This document shows positions 44,510 to 56,751 of a DNA stretch of 64,000 nucleotides, in pieces. The notes below the pieces were generated by a model that had not been told where the DNA came from, ran no database searches, and saw only the letters and a program-made list of their open reading frames with translations. A program made the position numbers and the translations under genes. The DNA comes from Rhyacichthys aspro (Eukaryota > Chordata > Actinopteri > Gobiiformes > Rhyacichthyidae): the NCBI GenBank assembly GCA_036850595.1, contig CM072166.1, positions 18,950,756 through 19,014,755 of the forward strand. Direction: 5' to 3'. Every line of letters starts with the position of its first letter. Position 1 is the first letter of the stretch.

Positions 44510-45178
44510 CAGTTTGTATGGTTGTAGTATGGGCCCTTTTGGGAAAATATTCTGTGGACTGATGGAACAAAAGTTTGACTTTTTGGAAGGTGTACGTCCC
44601 GTTACATTTGGCATAAAAGTAACACACCATTTCAGAAAAAGGACATCATACCATCAGTCAAATATAGTGGTTGTAGTGTGATGATCTGGGGCTGCTTTAC
44701 TGCTTCAGGACATGGATGACTTGCTGTGACTGATGGAACCATGAATTCTGCTCTCTAACAAAAAATCCTAAAGGAGAATGTCAGGCCATCAGTTTGTGAC
44801 CTCAAGCTGAATGCTTGAAAATCCTCAAATGTAGCTGAATTAAAATAATTCTGCAAAGAAGAGTGGGCAAAATTTCCTCCACATTGATTTGAAAGTCTTA
44901 TTGCCAGTTATCTCACACCCTTGATTGCAGATATTGCCGCTGACAGTGGCACAACCGTTTATAAGGTTTAGGGAGCAATTAATTTTTCCACACAGGGTGA
45001 TGTAGTTTCAGATAGCTTTTTCCCTTAACATATAAAACCATTACTTAAATACTGCATTTTGTGTTTACTTGAGTTATCTTTGTCTTATATTTAAATTTGC
45101 TTGATGATCTGAAACATTTAAGTGTGACAAAAAAGCAAAAAAGTAAGAAATGAGGAAGGGGGCAAATACTTACTGTAC
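44510..45178 (+). mobile_element. Tc1/mariner-family relic, 3' half
   Basis: Decayed transposase text on the + strand includes ILWTDGTKV-like, KYSGCSVMIWGCFTASGHG (44658-44715) and KENVRPSV. The end GGGGGCAAATACTTACTGTAC near 45160-45178 mirrors the GTGCCATGAAAAAGTGTTTG end at 2334. It is the same family as 2331-3545 and is 5'-truncated. Confidence 0.7.
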
Positions 45179-45839
45179 GTAAAGAGTTACAAATGTGGAT
45201 GGAATGAAAGAACAGAAGCTGAGTTGCATTGTTTAGCATATCACCATCTGTCACTCATTTGATCCTCATGTGAGCCTAAACACGCTGACACTACATAGAC
45301 TTGTCTGCCTTGAGACCAGTTTTAGGGTTCTGATCGACTGAAACATGTAGGAGACACAGATTTTGATGTTGATTATGTTGTATGACTGTAGCAGCAAGGG
45401 CACAAGGGAACCTGCCTGATCAAATAGTGCTGTTTATTTTTTACACTAGACCAACACTCATATATTTAATCTTTCTTACTGCATGTTATATGCTGTACAT
45501 TATACTCTGTATATGAGTTTTTGGGTTGAATGTTTCTGTAATGTTGATGATGACATCATCAGTCATTAGTCTAGCCCTCAGATCTAGACCGCAGTAAACA
45601 CAAGCCTCAGTGTGTGACAGCTGCTAACACGTTGGAGCCTGATGTAGTGGTCAGTGCACATCAGCGCTGTGTGTTGTCACTGTGACCACTGTGGGGAAGT
45701 ACTGACAACTGCAGAATGATGAACAGCTGCTCAAACATGCTTCTGTCCACACTCACCACTCTCCTAACACCTGGGCAATATCTGATCTTTTTTGTCTTTA
45801 CTTTGAAAGTGACAGTGTAGATAGACATGAAACAGAGGG
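45179..45839 (+). other. RYR2 intron sequence, nothing recognised
   Basis: No gene, exon or clear repeat boundary was found. Confidence 0.5.
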
Positions 45840-45935
45840 AAATGACATGGAGCAACCAGGATTTGAACCCTGGTCTCCCCACATACTGTATGTGATACAG
45901 GTGACCAGTGAGCCACTGAAGCACTCTTAACCCAG
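45840..45935 (-). repeat. tRNA-derived SINE head
   Basis: The minus strand reads AGTGGCTCACTGGTCACCTG and, about 35 bases on, CCAGGGTTCAAATCCTGG. These correspond to pol III A-box and B-box (GGTTCAAATCC) of a tRNA-like promoter. The CCTGGTTGCTCCATGTCATT text that follows is SINE body. The cloverleaf is not complete, so a functional tRNA is not claimed. Confidence 0.6.
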
Positions 45936-48430
45936 TCAGTTTGAGCCAAATAATTTAATTTTAGCTGCCAATGTGTGTTGATTGTCAGTGGGTTTAAAGG
46001 GTTTGTTGGCCATGGGGCAAAACGAGAGCCAAGACTGAGCAGTGTGAGGGTTTGATGTGTGCACGTACAGCCAACAAAGGATGATGCATTCACACCTGTC
46101 CTGTTCTTGACACACACCTTTATTAAATAATGAGTGGAAGTCAGTATGTCTTCCATGTTTGATCTGTCTGAGGCCTGAGCTCACTGTTGTCACTGTTCTT
46201 ACTGCAACACACAGAGTTCAGCTTCAAACAAATGAGTCATGAGCTAATCTGGCCAAATTACACCACACAGCAGGAACCAGCCCTCTGCTCTTTTATTCAG
46301 TGGTATGTGCTGAAGCTCAGCATATATAGGTATATCCATTAAGTAATACATCAAACTGCTGATTTGGTCTTATTTTTGTAGCCAAATCCAAGTTTATTTT
46401 AAAAATGTTCTACCAATGTTTATTTAGACATAGTGGGTATTTTGCTAATATGGCTTAAATTCTCAAAGACAATGGCTGTCACAGAGTCTGCAGTTTGGTG
46501 TATGAAAGGGTTTAGTGCTCAGCTAAGCTCCAGAGACATCTGATGTGGAACGAGGGATGTGCTGTGGTTCCTTGCTTCTTTTTGTATCTGAACAAACATT
46601 TTATTATGTTCTGATTACTTTGTGTCAATAAAAGGAAGAGATGGACAGTCGAAGGAACTGCTGCTTGCACTGTCTGTGTTTTACTTTCATGTACATTCAA
46701 GATACATGGTACAAAGTGTAGATGATAAAAGCACTGATTAAATTATCGAAGTGAGAGTCCTGGACAACTGCTTGACCTCACATTTCAGTCTTCACGGTTC
46801 TGCTCACAGGACTTTTTACAGCAGCAGTACAGAGTAACACATGATGGGTAACATCATGAAGAGTGGGTAGAATTACAACTATATGTGATGGGAAAGTGCA
46901 ATTTATAAAAGTTGTTCTGAATGACTCCTTCATAGGACCATTTTATTTTTGTTATTTATTGCAATAATAATATCACTGACTTTATTAATTAATACAGTAC
47001 CATTCACCACTGTGTTTTGCTGCTGTAGTTGCTTGTTTTGGCTCTGCACTAGAGTTATGAATGAGTCATGCATATGGAGCTAGAGTTATTATTTGAATGT
47101 TACATTACATTGCACTGTACGTACATGGACAATAGGACAGTATGTAATGTAATGTAATGTAAAATTTTTCAAATATTAGAATAAAGTGAAAAACTCTGAC
47201 CAGTGATAGTGTGGACAAGATCCAAGGGGATTTGAGGATTTGGGCTCTTACTCCTGCCAGCGTTTCTCTGACAGCTGTAACACAGCACATGCTGGCCTGC
47301 TCTGTCCCTGGAATAATCCCAACTATGTGTGTTCTGACAACAACAGAGCAGCACTGGGGGCCGTACTAAGCCTGTTGGACTCAAGGAGGAGGAGTACGAT
47401 GTAATTCAACTGGTCCATGGTCAGAGCCCGAGGTGCAGCCTGCTCTTATCAAAGCTCAGTCTTTATGACGACTTAATCTGAAATCCCTGCTGCACACATT
47501 TATCAACATCAGTACAAACCTTTTAATTCCCTGTTTTTTTCTTATTGTCTATTAAGGACAACCTATTTATAACATTCCAACATCTTTTGTTGTTTGCACC
47601 TTTTGTCATTTTTATCATGTTTTTATTGTACTGTATATATTCTCGATACATGTATATATTTGTATCTTCCCTTATCTTATTGTGGTGCACTTCAGTTTCA
47701 GCTTGTCTCATTAGTTTAATACATCTACTGCATCACAGCAAACCACACGTGTCTGTCAATAATGTAGTTATTGTAAGAGAATTGGTGTACTGCCTTAGAG
47801 CTGCAAAGTATTGGAACACATAGATAAACTGCAGAGACTATGGATGTCTTAAGCAGGAGAAGTTTATTACCATCACATACAGGCCCGGAGACAGTTGAAC
47901 AGTCACCACAGAGTAGTATTGAACATTCAAGTTTGGCTATGCTTTCAGTGGTCAGAGCTTATAACACCTCATAGAAGGTCACTACGCAAACAATACAATA
48001 ACAAAAGAGATGTTATTCAGTTATTATTCAGCTGATAAGGCTCGAGGTTGGAGTCTATCTGTTGACAGAGTCCAAGGCTCAGGGCATCACAACCTTACAA
48101 TAGATCCAAAATTCTCTAATAGTTATATGTTTATAATATATTTGACATTAGTCAAAGGCTTATGTTACTTGTACTAAGTGTGAAAATAGACTTGACATAA
48201 AGAGTGTTTTTGTGAAGTGTTTGTGCAGTGGAGTTTCTCAGTTTGCTTCTTGGACACTGTACAATACTTTGCTGACACAGGGACACATTAGGCACATATT
48301 CAAATTTTGTATTAATGATTGTTGCAAGAGGATACTTGTAGAATAACTTTGGAGATTCTCATGTTAAGGCATGACACTTTTCTGTAGTGTATGTACTTCT
48401 GTAAACTCGCACACGGCTGTTTAAATATAT
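45936..48430 (+). other. RYR2 intron sequence, nothing recognised
   Basis: Only a small TGTAA repeat near 47138-47162 was noted. No domain-bearing ORF or RNA gene is seen. Confidence 0.5.
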
Positions 48431-48436
48431 ACAGTT

Positions 48437-48458
48437 TATACACACACACACGCACGCA

Positions 48459-48531
<73 letters not shown>
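48437..48531. repeat. (CA)n microsatellite
   Basis: A CA run with a few CG substitutions near its left end, about 47 units. Confidence 0.95.
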
Positions 48532-48532
<1 letters not shown>

Positions 48533-48816
48533 GTATATATAGGGGGACAATGCAAATATTAAACAATGTCTGTAAAATATGCCAGAATCAGCCAGAAGGC
48601 TAGTTTCATCTGTAGTCCCTATAAACACACACAATTGAAAATATGAATGACATTTAAGTGTTACAGAAGACACAAAGGCTGTTTGCTGGGCTGCACTGTA
48701 ACCATACTTTTTTATATTGAACTCACACGATACTGTTAATACAATTGACAACTGCTGTTACTGATGGAGCAACAGTGTTTCTCTCAGTTTAAAGCTGTGT
48801 AAGCTGCGTTCTACTT

Positions 48817-48975
48817 CGTGTGTGCTCCGCCCACCTATGGGCTTTGCTAATGATTACCTCTTTGGCGTATGGCAGCACCTCTGAGACAGATCAAAGCATT
48901 CATCGTGCCAATCGTGCCCATGCCCTGGCACAGCCTCAGGGGCTATATAACTCCTCCAGCCCCACACACTGAGGA
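48817..48975. repeat. DIRS left inverted terminal repeat
   Basis: It includes GATCAAAGCATTCATCGTGC and CAGCCTCAGGGGCTATATAA. It is complementary to the right terminal region, and most of it recurs in direct orientation inside the coding region at 50043-50135. Confidence 0.8.
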
Positions 48976-49734
48976 AAGCAAGAATTACCGTTACCCGCTG
49001 GACAACTTGTTGCTGCTATTCTCCTCCGCTGCAGAACGAATGGGGATTCATCTTCTGCCCCAGCCTCCTGTGATGGCACCTGCAGACTTTACGCCGTCAC
49101 GGGTCCGGTCACAACTGTGTGTAGCGACTCTCTGTCCCCTGATGACTCCCATCATCTATTTTGCCCAGTGGGAGTGGCACAGCCCACTCATGGCTAGAGG
49201 TACCGCCTGGGGCTATTTGGGCTACTGCAATGTGGAGGTCCGCCCACTCCTATCCTTCTTCCTCTGCTTATGATTTTGTCAATAAAGGCTGATTGGCCCA
49301 TTACTTCCTCCAAAAAGAGCAGGCTTCTTTTTCATCTCAAGGGCATGTGCTCTCTAGCACTCCTGGGCTCTGCCTGGTTGACTTGCATGCCTCCTCAAGC
49401 TCTCACCTGCCTGCCTTCTGCGGCTGCACCACGCAGGCAGATTGTATTAATGTCCGGCAACCTCAACACATCAGCGGCTACAGCAGCACGGTCCATGCTA
49501 CCATGCTACAGAGGGAGTTGCTTAAGAGACGCCAGTGTGCATCCCAAGTGTGGATTGTAAACGGCCCAGGTTCTACGCTGCAACTGCCAGGGGCGGCGCG
49601 CAGATGGGCAGGGCCGCGGGCTGGCTACCTCCATGCCAGCGCAGCGCTGTATATCGGACCAAAGGGGCGGAGACTCCCCTTCCATGGCCTCGGGATGGCA
49701 GGTGTGCCAGTGTTGCCTTCGATTGGGGCCCTCT

Positions 49735-51125
49735 GACCCTCTTCTTTGAGGCGTGGACACGTCTTCTTGGCCCTCTGAACAGGACGCTGAGGAGGGGCTA
49801 TGCCTTGCAGTTCGCTCACCTTCCCCCTACCTTCAGCAGGGTTCTCCACATGCCAGTCACGAGCCCAGCTGTGACTGTGGCCCTCCAAGAAGAGGTGTCT
49901 TTGCTCCTGCACGGCGGTGCAATTTCAGAGCTGGATCCAGTGGAGGTTCTACTCCCCTTATTTCCTGGTTTTCAAGAGGAATGGGGGGGTGAGGCTGATC
50001 CTGTACCTGCGAGTCCTCGACCGCTATGTGGCCACCAGGAGGTTCAAAGCATTCATCGCGCCAATCGTGCCCATGCCCTGGCACAGCCTCAGGGGCTATA
50101 TAACTCCTCCAGCCCCAAGCTGGAAAGCAAGGATTACCAAGGTTCCACATGTTGACAGTCAGGCACTTGGATGGGATTGGATGACATCAATCGACCTTAC
50201 TTTCATGTTTCCATTCTGCCAAGACACAGGAAGTTCCTCAGGTTTGCCATCGGGGACCGATCTTTTCAGTTCAACCGTCTCCCGTTCGGCTACTCCCTCC
50301 CTCCATGCACCTTCTCCAAGTGTGTGAAGGTGATGCTGGAGCTGCTCCGTTGTCAGAGTCGCAGGGTTTTGACCTACATAGATGACTGGCTCGTCCTTGC
50401 TCCCTCGCGCCAGGAGGTCAAGGAGCACACAGACAGAGTATTGTGCCACATCTCGAGGCTTGGCTTCGTAGTGAACTGGGCCAAGAGCTGCCCGGCAGGT
50501 GACGTACCTGGGGCTGGATTTGGATGCATGGGCCATGCACGCTCGACTCTCCGTGGAGAGGCAGGGAGCTCATGAGGCTGGCCCAGAGGCTAGTGCAGCC
50601 CTGTTGGTTCTGTCTTGCCTGGTCCGGTCTCTACTGGTCATGTCTCTACTGGGCCCACCCGGTGGTGAGCTTGGGGCTCCTTTACATGAGGCGGCTCCAG
50701 CACTGGTTTGGTCGCCTCCAACTGCATCCCACTTGGGACAGGCAGACGTCGGTCTTGCTATCCCCAGCGGCAAGGTTGGACCTGGTGTTTTGGCTCACCC
50801 CAGGTCGCCTCCAACTGAGAGTGTGCGCCTGGGTTGCATCCCACATTACACAGAACTGTTCACAGACACTCCGCTCACCGGATGGGGCGGTACTCTTGGG
50901 CCAGACTGTGGTAGGCGGGGCCTGTGAGTTACCATTTGCCCATATCAATGTTCTGGAGATGGTGGCGGGGCAGAGAGTGCTCCTGCACTTTTCCCCCAGG
51001 CTGGAAGCAAAACACGTGATGGTCAGATCAGTTGCGGACCCTTGGACTCTCCCCGATCAGCCTGACACGCTGTTGCAAGCAGGGGGCTCTCTAGAGTCCC
51101 GCCCCTTCCTGGCCTGCAGGTGCTA
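49735..51125 (+). pseudogene. DIRS RT-RNase H relic
   Basis: Upstream RT text reads FEAWTRLLGPLNRTLRRGYA, then VALQEEVSLLLHGGAISELD and FYSPYFLVFKRNGGVRLILY (49745-50010). After an inserted terminal-repeat copy, RT resumes with RPYFHVSILPRHRKFLRFAI, FNRLPFGYSLPPCTFSKCVK and RVLTYIDDWLVLAPSRQEVK. The YIDD catalytic loop lies at 50375-50386. RNase H relics LFTDTPLTGWGGTLG and AHINVLEMVAGQRVLLHF follow at about 50857-50990. At least three frame changes are needed to read through. Confidence 0.82.
50043..50135 (+). repeat. internal copy of DIRS terminal repeat inside RT
   Basis: TTCAAAGCATTCATCGCGCC to TTACCAAGG repeats 48889-48990 in direct orientation. It interrupts the RT frame between RYVATRRFK and KVPHVDSQ. 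The breakpoints share the bases TCAAAG with the terminal repeat. It is an abnormal place for such a copy. Confidence 0.8.
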
Positions 51126-51330
51126 GGGCGCCTTCCACAGCCAGGGCGTACGGCACCCATTGGCGGCTCTTTTCCGCTTGGTGTGTGGACCGGGTATTGA
51201 AGTTCTTACAGAGAATAGAGGTCGTGCCACATGTACATTGCCAGTGTTTGCGGTGGCCATAATGATGTCCCATGGGGGTTTTGGGCACTTTCTCCTAGGC
51301 GCTTATAGGATGAGCCCGTAGGTGGGCGTA
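51126..51330 (+). pseudogene. tyrosine recombinase N-terminal relic
   Basis: After RNase H the frame reads APSTARAYGTHWRLFSAWCV and VLKFLQRIEV. This resembles the SAM-like N-terminal domain of DIRS recombinases (STxxAYxxxWxLFxxWC...VLxFLQ). The catalytic part with the R-H-R-Y residues is absent, apparently deleted up to the terminal region. Confidence 0.55.
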
Positions 51331-51645
51331 GCACACACAAAGTTGAAATTATAGTTACCTGATGTAACTACAGTTCTATGAGTGTGTGGGCGTAGCCCAC
51401 CTATTCTCATGCCCAGCTGGACTGCCTCCCTCTGCTGAAATGGTTCGAAGAAGGGAGAGTGTTGGGCTGGAGGGCTTATATAGCCCCTGAGGCTGGGCAT
51501 GGACATGATTGCCTCGTTGAATGCTTTGATCTTTCTCAGAGGTGCTGGCATATGCCAGAGAGGTAACCATTAGCGAAGCCCGTAGGTGGGCTATGCACAT
51601 ACTCCTAGAACTGTAGTTGCATCAGGTAACTATAATTTCACACTC

Positions 51646-52212
51646 TTGTCCGCCAGTTAATGCAGTTCTCTCTATCCTTTCTTTGGAGTAGATCTTTGTG
51701 TTTTAGGAGTTCACATAATGTTTCTGTTTGCTGATCTTATTTGATCCGACATTTTGTTGATTCTGTTTCCTGTGTGATTTCAGTGTTTTCTTCTGATCTG
51801 CTGCTTTCTGTGCGTATGCTGTGGACGCTGCTCTATTTCTGAGTAAGTGGGAGGAGGGCAGATGCAGCTGAGTTTTTCTCACATTGGGGAAACCATGTCA
51901 CAGCATACACTCCCTTCATATGACTGCATGAAATAAACGAGAGCACTGATCTAATTTGTTTAAATACCATGTTTGTTTGTTTTTACAATGCATTATTGTA
52001 CTATTACATTAACAGGCTACAGAGACATATGATGCATGTTTATGAGAGTGCAGTCAAAGGCTTGTGTAGCTGAACAGCACAGGCTCAACCTATCGCACAA
52101 TATATGGAAATGAGCGGGATAGTATTTGGCGCTGCAATAAATCGCAGCATAAATTGGTTTTAATTTATTAGAATGATTATATACATTTTTACATAAAATA
52201 AAAGTAACCAGT
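51646..52212 (+). other. RYR2 intron sequence, nothing recognised
   Basis: No gene or element was recognised in this stretch. Confidence 0.5.
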
Positions 52213-53023
52213 AGGGGTGTTCATGGTTAACCGATAATCAATTAATTGTCATTAAGAAATGGACTGATAAAAATTTCATTAACCGATTAATCAATATGCT
52301 GTACACTTCATATGCTTAATCTCTACAGTATGTGTTCTGAGACCACCATTATAATAGAGTAGCACTGCACATAAGTAATGTGTCTGCACAGGTTTGTTTA
52401 AATGCACAGTTTATGGAAAATCACCTGCCCTTAATTGTGTTCTTAATTAGTGCGCTTTTTTTTGTTCGCTTTAACTGCCGTGTGCGCGGGCTAATGTTAG
52501 CGGAGTGTTTGGCGTGTAATACACAGCAAGAGCGCTCAGGTCTGAGCACTGGACACAGGTGAATTCAGATCCATTGGAGTTTAGTCTGTTCTGACCTGTG
52601 TCTGTGGTTTAACAGACGCACCCCTCATTTCTGCTGCATCAGGGTCTATTTACCATCAGGAGACGCAGTTTCTAAGTTTTTTATACTGTGTAGCTGATCT
52701 AATCTAAAAAAAAAAAAAAATGTAAAAGAAGGAACAAAATGCTGATAAATTGTTTTGGAAACGGGTCAGAGCTGCTCCTGAAGCAGGAGGAGATGCATAA
52801 AAAGGAGAAAGTGCCTTTTGCCGAAGAAAGGTGGATTGTGCCCTTCATCTCCGCTGTGTCTCGAGCGTCTATTTTATGCTTCAGAAACACTGATCGTTTG
52901 ATAAAGTGAATTAAACTAAAAGAAACACCTGAAGGGAAGCAACAAAATGCTGATAAAGTCTGGAAAACCTACCTTGTAGAGCCAGGTGATGCATAAAAAC
53001 AAAGCTGTTGTATCTTCAAGAAC
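52213..53023. repeat. hAT-like left end and decayed interior
   Basis: AGGGGTGTTCATGGTTAACC followed by ATAATCAATTAATTGTCATT and CATTAACCGATTAATC is the start of a common fish hAT element. The matching right end was not found before the Rex3 insertion at 53036. Two related AACAAAATGCTGATAAA blocks at about 52734 and 52943 suggest an internal repeat. Confidence 0.4.
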
Positions 53024-53057
53024 AAGTGCAGAGTTCCATCCATCCATCTTCTTCTGC

Positions 53058-54760
53058 TTATCCGGGGCCGGGTCGCGGGGGCAGCAGCCTAAGCAGAGAC
53101 GCCCAGACTTCCCTCTCCCCAGACACTTCTTCCAGCTCCTCTGGGGGAATACCGAGGCGTTCCCAGGCCAGCCAAGAGACATAGTCCCTCCAGCGTGTCC
53201 TAGGTCTGCCCCGGAGCCTCCTCCCATTGGGACATGCCCAGAACACCTCCCCAGGAAGGCGTCCAGGAGGCATCCGGAACAGATGCCCGAGCCACCTCAG
53301 CTGGCTCCTCTCGATGTGGAGGAGCAGCGGCTCTACTCTGAGCTCCTCCCGAGTGACTGAACTCCTCACCCCATCTCTAAGGGAGCGTCCAGCCACCCTG
53401 CAGAGGAAACTCATTTCGGCCGCTTGTATCCGGGATCTTGTCCTTTCGGTCATGACCCAAAGCTCATGACCATAGGTGAGAGTAGGAACGTAGATTGACC
53501 GGTAAATCAAGAGCCTTGCATTACAGCTCAGCTCTTTCTTCACCACAACAGACCGGTACAACGACCGCATGACTGCAGAAGCTGCATCGATCCGTCTGTC
53601 AATCTCCCGTTCCATCCTTCCCTCACTTGTGAACAAGACCCCAAGATACTTGAACTCCTCCACTTGAGGCAGGAACTCTCCACCGACCTGAAGGGGGCAA
53701 GCCACCCTTTTCCAGCTGAGAACCATGGCCTCGGACTTGGAGGTGCTGATTCTCATCCCGGCCGCTTCACACTCGGCTGCAAACCGTCCCAGTGTAAGCA
53801 CGGTCCTGGTCTGATGGAGCCAACAGGACCACATCATCTGCAAAAAGCAGAGATGAGATCCCGTGGTCCCCAAACCGGACCCCCTCCGGCCCCTGATAAA
53901 TAAAAAATTATGAACAGGACCGGTGACATAGTGCAGCCCTGGCGGAGTCCAACATGCACCGGGAACAGGTCTGACTTACTGCCGGCAATGCGAACCAAGC
54001 TCCTGCTCCGGTCATACAGGGACCGGACAGCCCTCAGCAGAGGGCTCCGGACCCCATACTCCCAGAGCACCCCCCACAGGATGCAGCGAGGGACATGGTC
54101 GAATGCCTTCTCCAGATCCACAAAACAAATGTGGACTGGTTGGGCAAACTCCCATGAACCCTCCAGCACCCTGGAGAGGGTATAGAGCTGGTCCAGTGTT
54201 CCACGACCAGGATGAAAACCGCATTGTTCCTCCTGAATCCGAGGTTCGACTATCGGCCGGATTCTCCTCTCCAGTACCCTGGCATAGACTTTCCCGGGGA
54301 GGCTGAGGAGTGTGATCCCCCTGTAGTTGGAACACACCCTCCGGTCCCCCTTCTTAAAAAGGGGGACCACCACCTCGGTCTCCCAGTCCACAGGCACTGT
54401 CTCCGACCTCCACGCGATGTTTCAGAGGCGTGTCAGCCAAGACAGCCCTACAACATCCAGAGACTTGAGGAACTCAGGGCGGATCTCATCCACCCCCGGC
54501 GCCTTGCCACCGAGAAGCTTTTTAACTACCTCGGTGACTTCAGCTTGGGTGATGGAGTCCACCTCTGAGCCCTCAGCCTCTGCTTCCTCAGTGGAAGACG
54601 TGTCAGTGGGATTGAGGAGATCCTCGAGTATTCCTTCCACCATCCGACGATGTCCCCAGTCGAGGTCAACAACTGCCTCCACCTCCACTGTAAACAGTGT
54701 TAGTGGAGCAGTGTTTCCCCCTTCTGAGGTGCCAGAATCTCTTCGAGGCCGACTTTCCAA
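53058..54760 (-). pseudogene. Rex3 reverse-transcriptase region
   Basis: It contains KAPGVDEIRPEFLKSLDVVG (from about 54500), then WETEVVVPLFKKGDRRVCSN, YRGITLLSLPGKVYARVLER, EEQCGFHPGRGTLDQLYTLS, VDLEKAFDHVPR and GLRQGCTMSPVLFIIF. The catalytic FADD is intact at 53833-53844, but the frame shifts just before it. The C-terminal part continues SKSEAMVLSWKRVACPLQVG, VEEFKYLGVLFTSEGRMERE and LRWLGHLFRMPPGRLPGEVF to the element end. At least two frameshifts and an interruption near 54398-54421 inactivate it. Confidence 0.88.
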
Positions 54761-54939
54761 CTGTCTTTCTCCATGGCCTCACCAAACTCCTCCCAGACCC
54801 GAATTTTTGCCTGCACAACCACCCGAGCCGTAGTCCGCTTGGCCTGCCGGTACCCATCGGCTGCCTCAGGAGTCCCACGAGCCAACCAGGCCCGATAGGA
54901 CTCCTTCTTCAGCTTGACGGCATCCCTTACTTCCGGTGT

Positions 54940-55927
54940 CTACCAACGGGTTCGGGGATTGCCGCCACGACAGGCACCGGAAACCTTACATCCACAGCTC
55001 CGAGCAGCCGCGTCGACAATGGAGGTGGAGAACATGGTCCACTCGGACTCAATGTCTCCAACCTCCCCCGGGATCTGGTCGAAGTTCTGCTGGAGGTGGA
55101 AGTTGAAGACCTCTCTGACAGGGGACTCAGCCAGACGTTCCCAGCAGACCCTCACAGTACGTTTGGGCCTGCCAAGTCTTTCCAACTTACTCCCCCACCA
55201 TTGGATCCAACTCACCACCAGGTGGTGATCAATTGACAGCTCCACCCCCCTCTTCATCCGAGTGTCCAAGACATACGGCCGAAGGTCAGATGAAACAACT
55301 ACAAAGTCGATCATCGACCTCCGGCCTAGGGTGTCCTGGTGCCACGTGCACTGATGGATACCCTTATTTTTGAACATGGTGTTCGTTATGGACAAACTGT
55401 GACTAGCACAGAAGTTCAATAACAGAACACCACTCGGTTTCAGATCGGGGGGTGTGGGGGGGGGGGGGGGCGTTCCTCCCAATCACCCATCTCCAGGTGT
55501 CACTGTCATTGCCTATGTGGTCATTGAAGTCCCCCAGTAGAACAATGGAGTCCCCAGTTGGAGCGCCTTCCAGCACCCCTCCCAGGGACTCCAAGAAGGC
55601 CTGGTACTCTGCACTGCCATTCGGCCCGTAAGCACAAACGACAGTGAGAGACCTCTCCCCGACCCGAAGGCGCAGGGAGGCGACCCTCTCGTTCACCGGG
55701 GTAAACTCCAACACGCAGCGGCTGAGCTGGGGAGCTATGAGCAAGCCCACACCAGTTCGCCACCTCTCACCGCGGGCAACTCCAGAGTAGTGGAGAGTCC
55801 AGCCCCTCTCGAGGTTTTGGGTTCCAGAACCCAAACTGTGTGTGGAGGTGAGCCCGACTATCTCTAGTCGGTACCTCTCAACCTCCCGCACAAGCTCAGG
55901 CTCCTTCCCCCCCCAGCAAGGTGACAT
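54940..55927 (-). pseudogene. Rex3 AP-endonuclease region
   Basis: Downward on the minus strand it reads VGLTSTHSLGSGTQNLERGW, then TGVGLLIAPQLSRCVLEFTP, VVCAYGPNG and IVLLGDFNDHIGND, which is the exonuclease-endonuclease-phosphatase fold. The frame is lost at a run of 14 G at about 55457-55470. It resumes as LLLNFCASHSLSITNTMFKN, HQCTWHQDTLGRRSMIDFVV and ELSIDHHLVV, which supplies the catalytic SDH-like block as IDHH. The homopolymer probably caused the slip. Confidence 0.82.
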
Positions 55928-56368
55928 TCCATGTCCCTAGAGCTAGCATCTGTGTCCAGAGATCGGGTCGTCGAGGCGCCCGCCTTCGACCACTGCCCGA
56001 TACACATTGCACCGGCCCCTTACGGTTCCTCCTGCAGGTGGTGAGCCCACGGGAGGTCGGACCCACGTCACTCCTTCGGGCTGAGCCCGGCCACCAGGCG
56101 CTCGCATTCGAGCCCCAACCCCGGGCCTGGCTCCAGGGTGGGGCCCCGGCTGCGCCATACCGGGCGACGTAACGGTCCTTGTTCTTTTGCTCGTCATAAG
56201 AGGTCTTCTGAACCGCACTTAGTCTGACCCGTCACCTAGTACCTGTTTGCCTTGGGAGACCCTACCAGGGGCATATAGCCCCGGACAACATAGCTCCTAG
56301 GATCATTCGGGTATACAAACCCCTCCACCACGTTAAGGTGGCGGTTCAAGGAGGGGAAGTGCAGAGTT

Positions 56369-56751
56369 AAGGGCTTTAAATTGAAAAAAACAAAAATTGA
56401 TGTTAATGATTTATATTTGACACATAATAAACAGTTTTTGTCTGTTTATTAGGTTTCATTGTTTATTAGGTTTCATTATATTAAAAAATAAACATCAGGT
56501 GACGTCATGGTGGTAGTAAACAATTATTATATTATATTATTATAAATGTGCAAACCTAGTGTATTTGCATCATTATTATATTATGTCATTTTATAATCAG
56601 TGGCATGATGTGTTAACATCGCACTTAATTCTGGTGCAATATATCGCACAACAAAAAGTAGTCATCATGATCCTAGTGTAAACTTGGTTTTCATTCTTTC
56701 CAGTTTTCTGAACGGCTTTAGTGGCAAGAGAAGAAATGCAACAACTACTCT
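56369..56751 (+). other. RYR2 intron sequence, AT-rich
   Basis: The stretch contains a duplicated TTTATTAGGTTTCATT motif (about 56445-56478) and TATTA runs. No gene is present. Confidence 0.5.

Larger units (their letters stand above)
48817..51645 (+). mobile_element. DIRS-like tyrosine-recombinase retrotransposon
   Basis: Inverted terminal repeats bracket a + strand coding region. The left one (48817-48975) reads CCCACCTATGGGCTTTGCTA and the right one (about 51440-51645) reads TAGCGAAGCCCGTAGGTGGG. The internal region encodes an RT with YIDD, an RNase H and a short recombinase N-terminus, the DIRS order. At the right end, 51341-51408 and 51578-51645 are also inverted copies (GAAATTATAGTTACCTGATG), as expected of DIRS end structures. 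There is no TG...CA LTR and no target duplication, consistent with the class. It is inactive. Confidence 0.8.
53036..56356 (-). mobile_element. Rex3 (RTE-clade) LINE, full insertion
   Basis: The insertion is flanked by the 12-bp duplication AAGTGCAGAGTT (53024-53035 and 56357-56368). The minus-strand sense element begins near 56356, encodes an AP endonuclease and an RT, and ends in the short repeat CCATCCATCCATC, as RTE elements do. The RT region 53920-54385 contains text matching the Rex3 consensus around the standard Rex3 amplification sites (CAGCCCTGGCGGAGTCCAAC and GGACCACCACCTCGGTCTCC). The element is 3321 bp and both ORF halves are broken. Confidence 0.88.

Noticed and set aside
45840..45935. 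Possible tRNA gene
   Set aside because: A- and B-box-like motifs are present, but the acceptor and anticodon stems do not form a full cloverleaf and SINE body follows. Kept as a SINE head.
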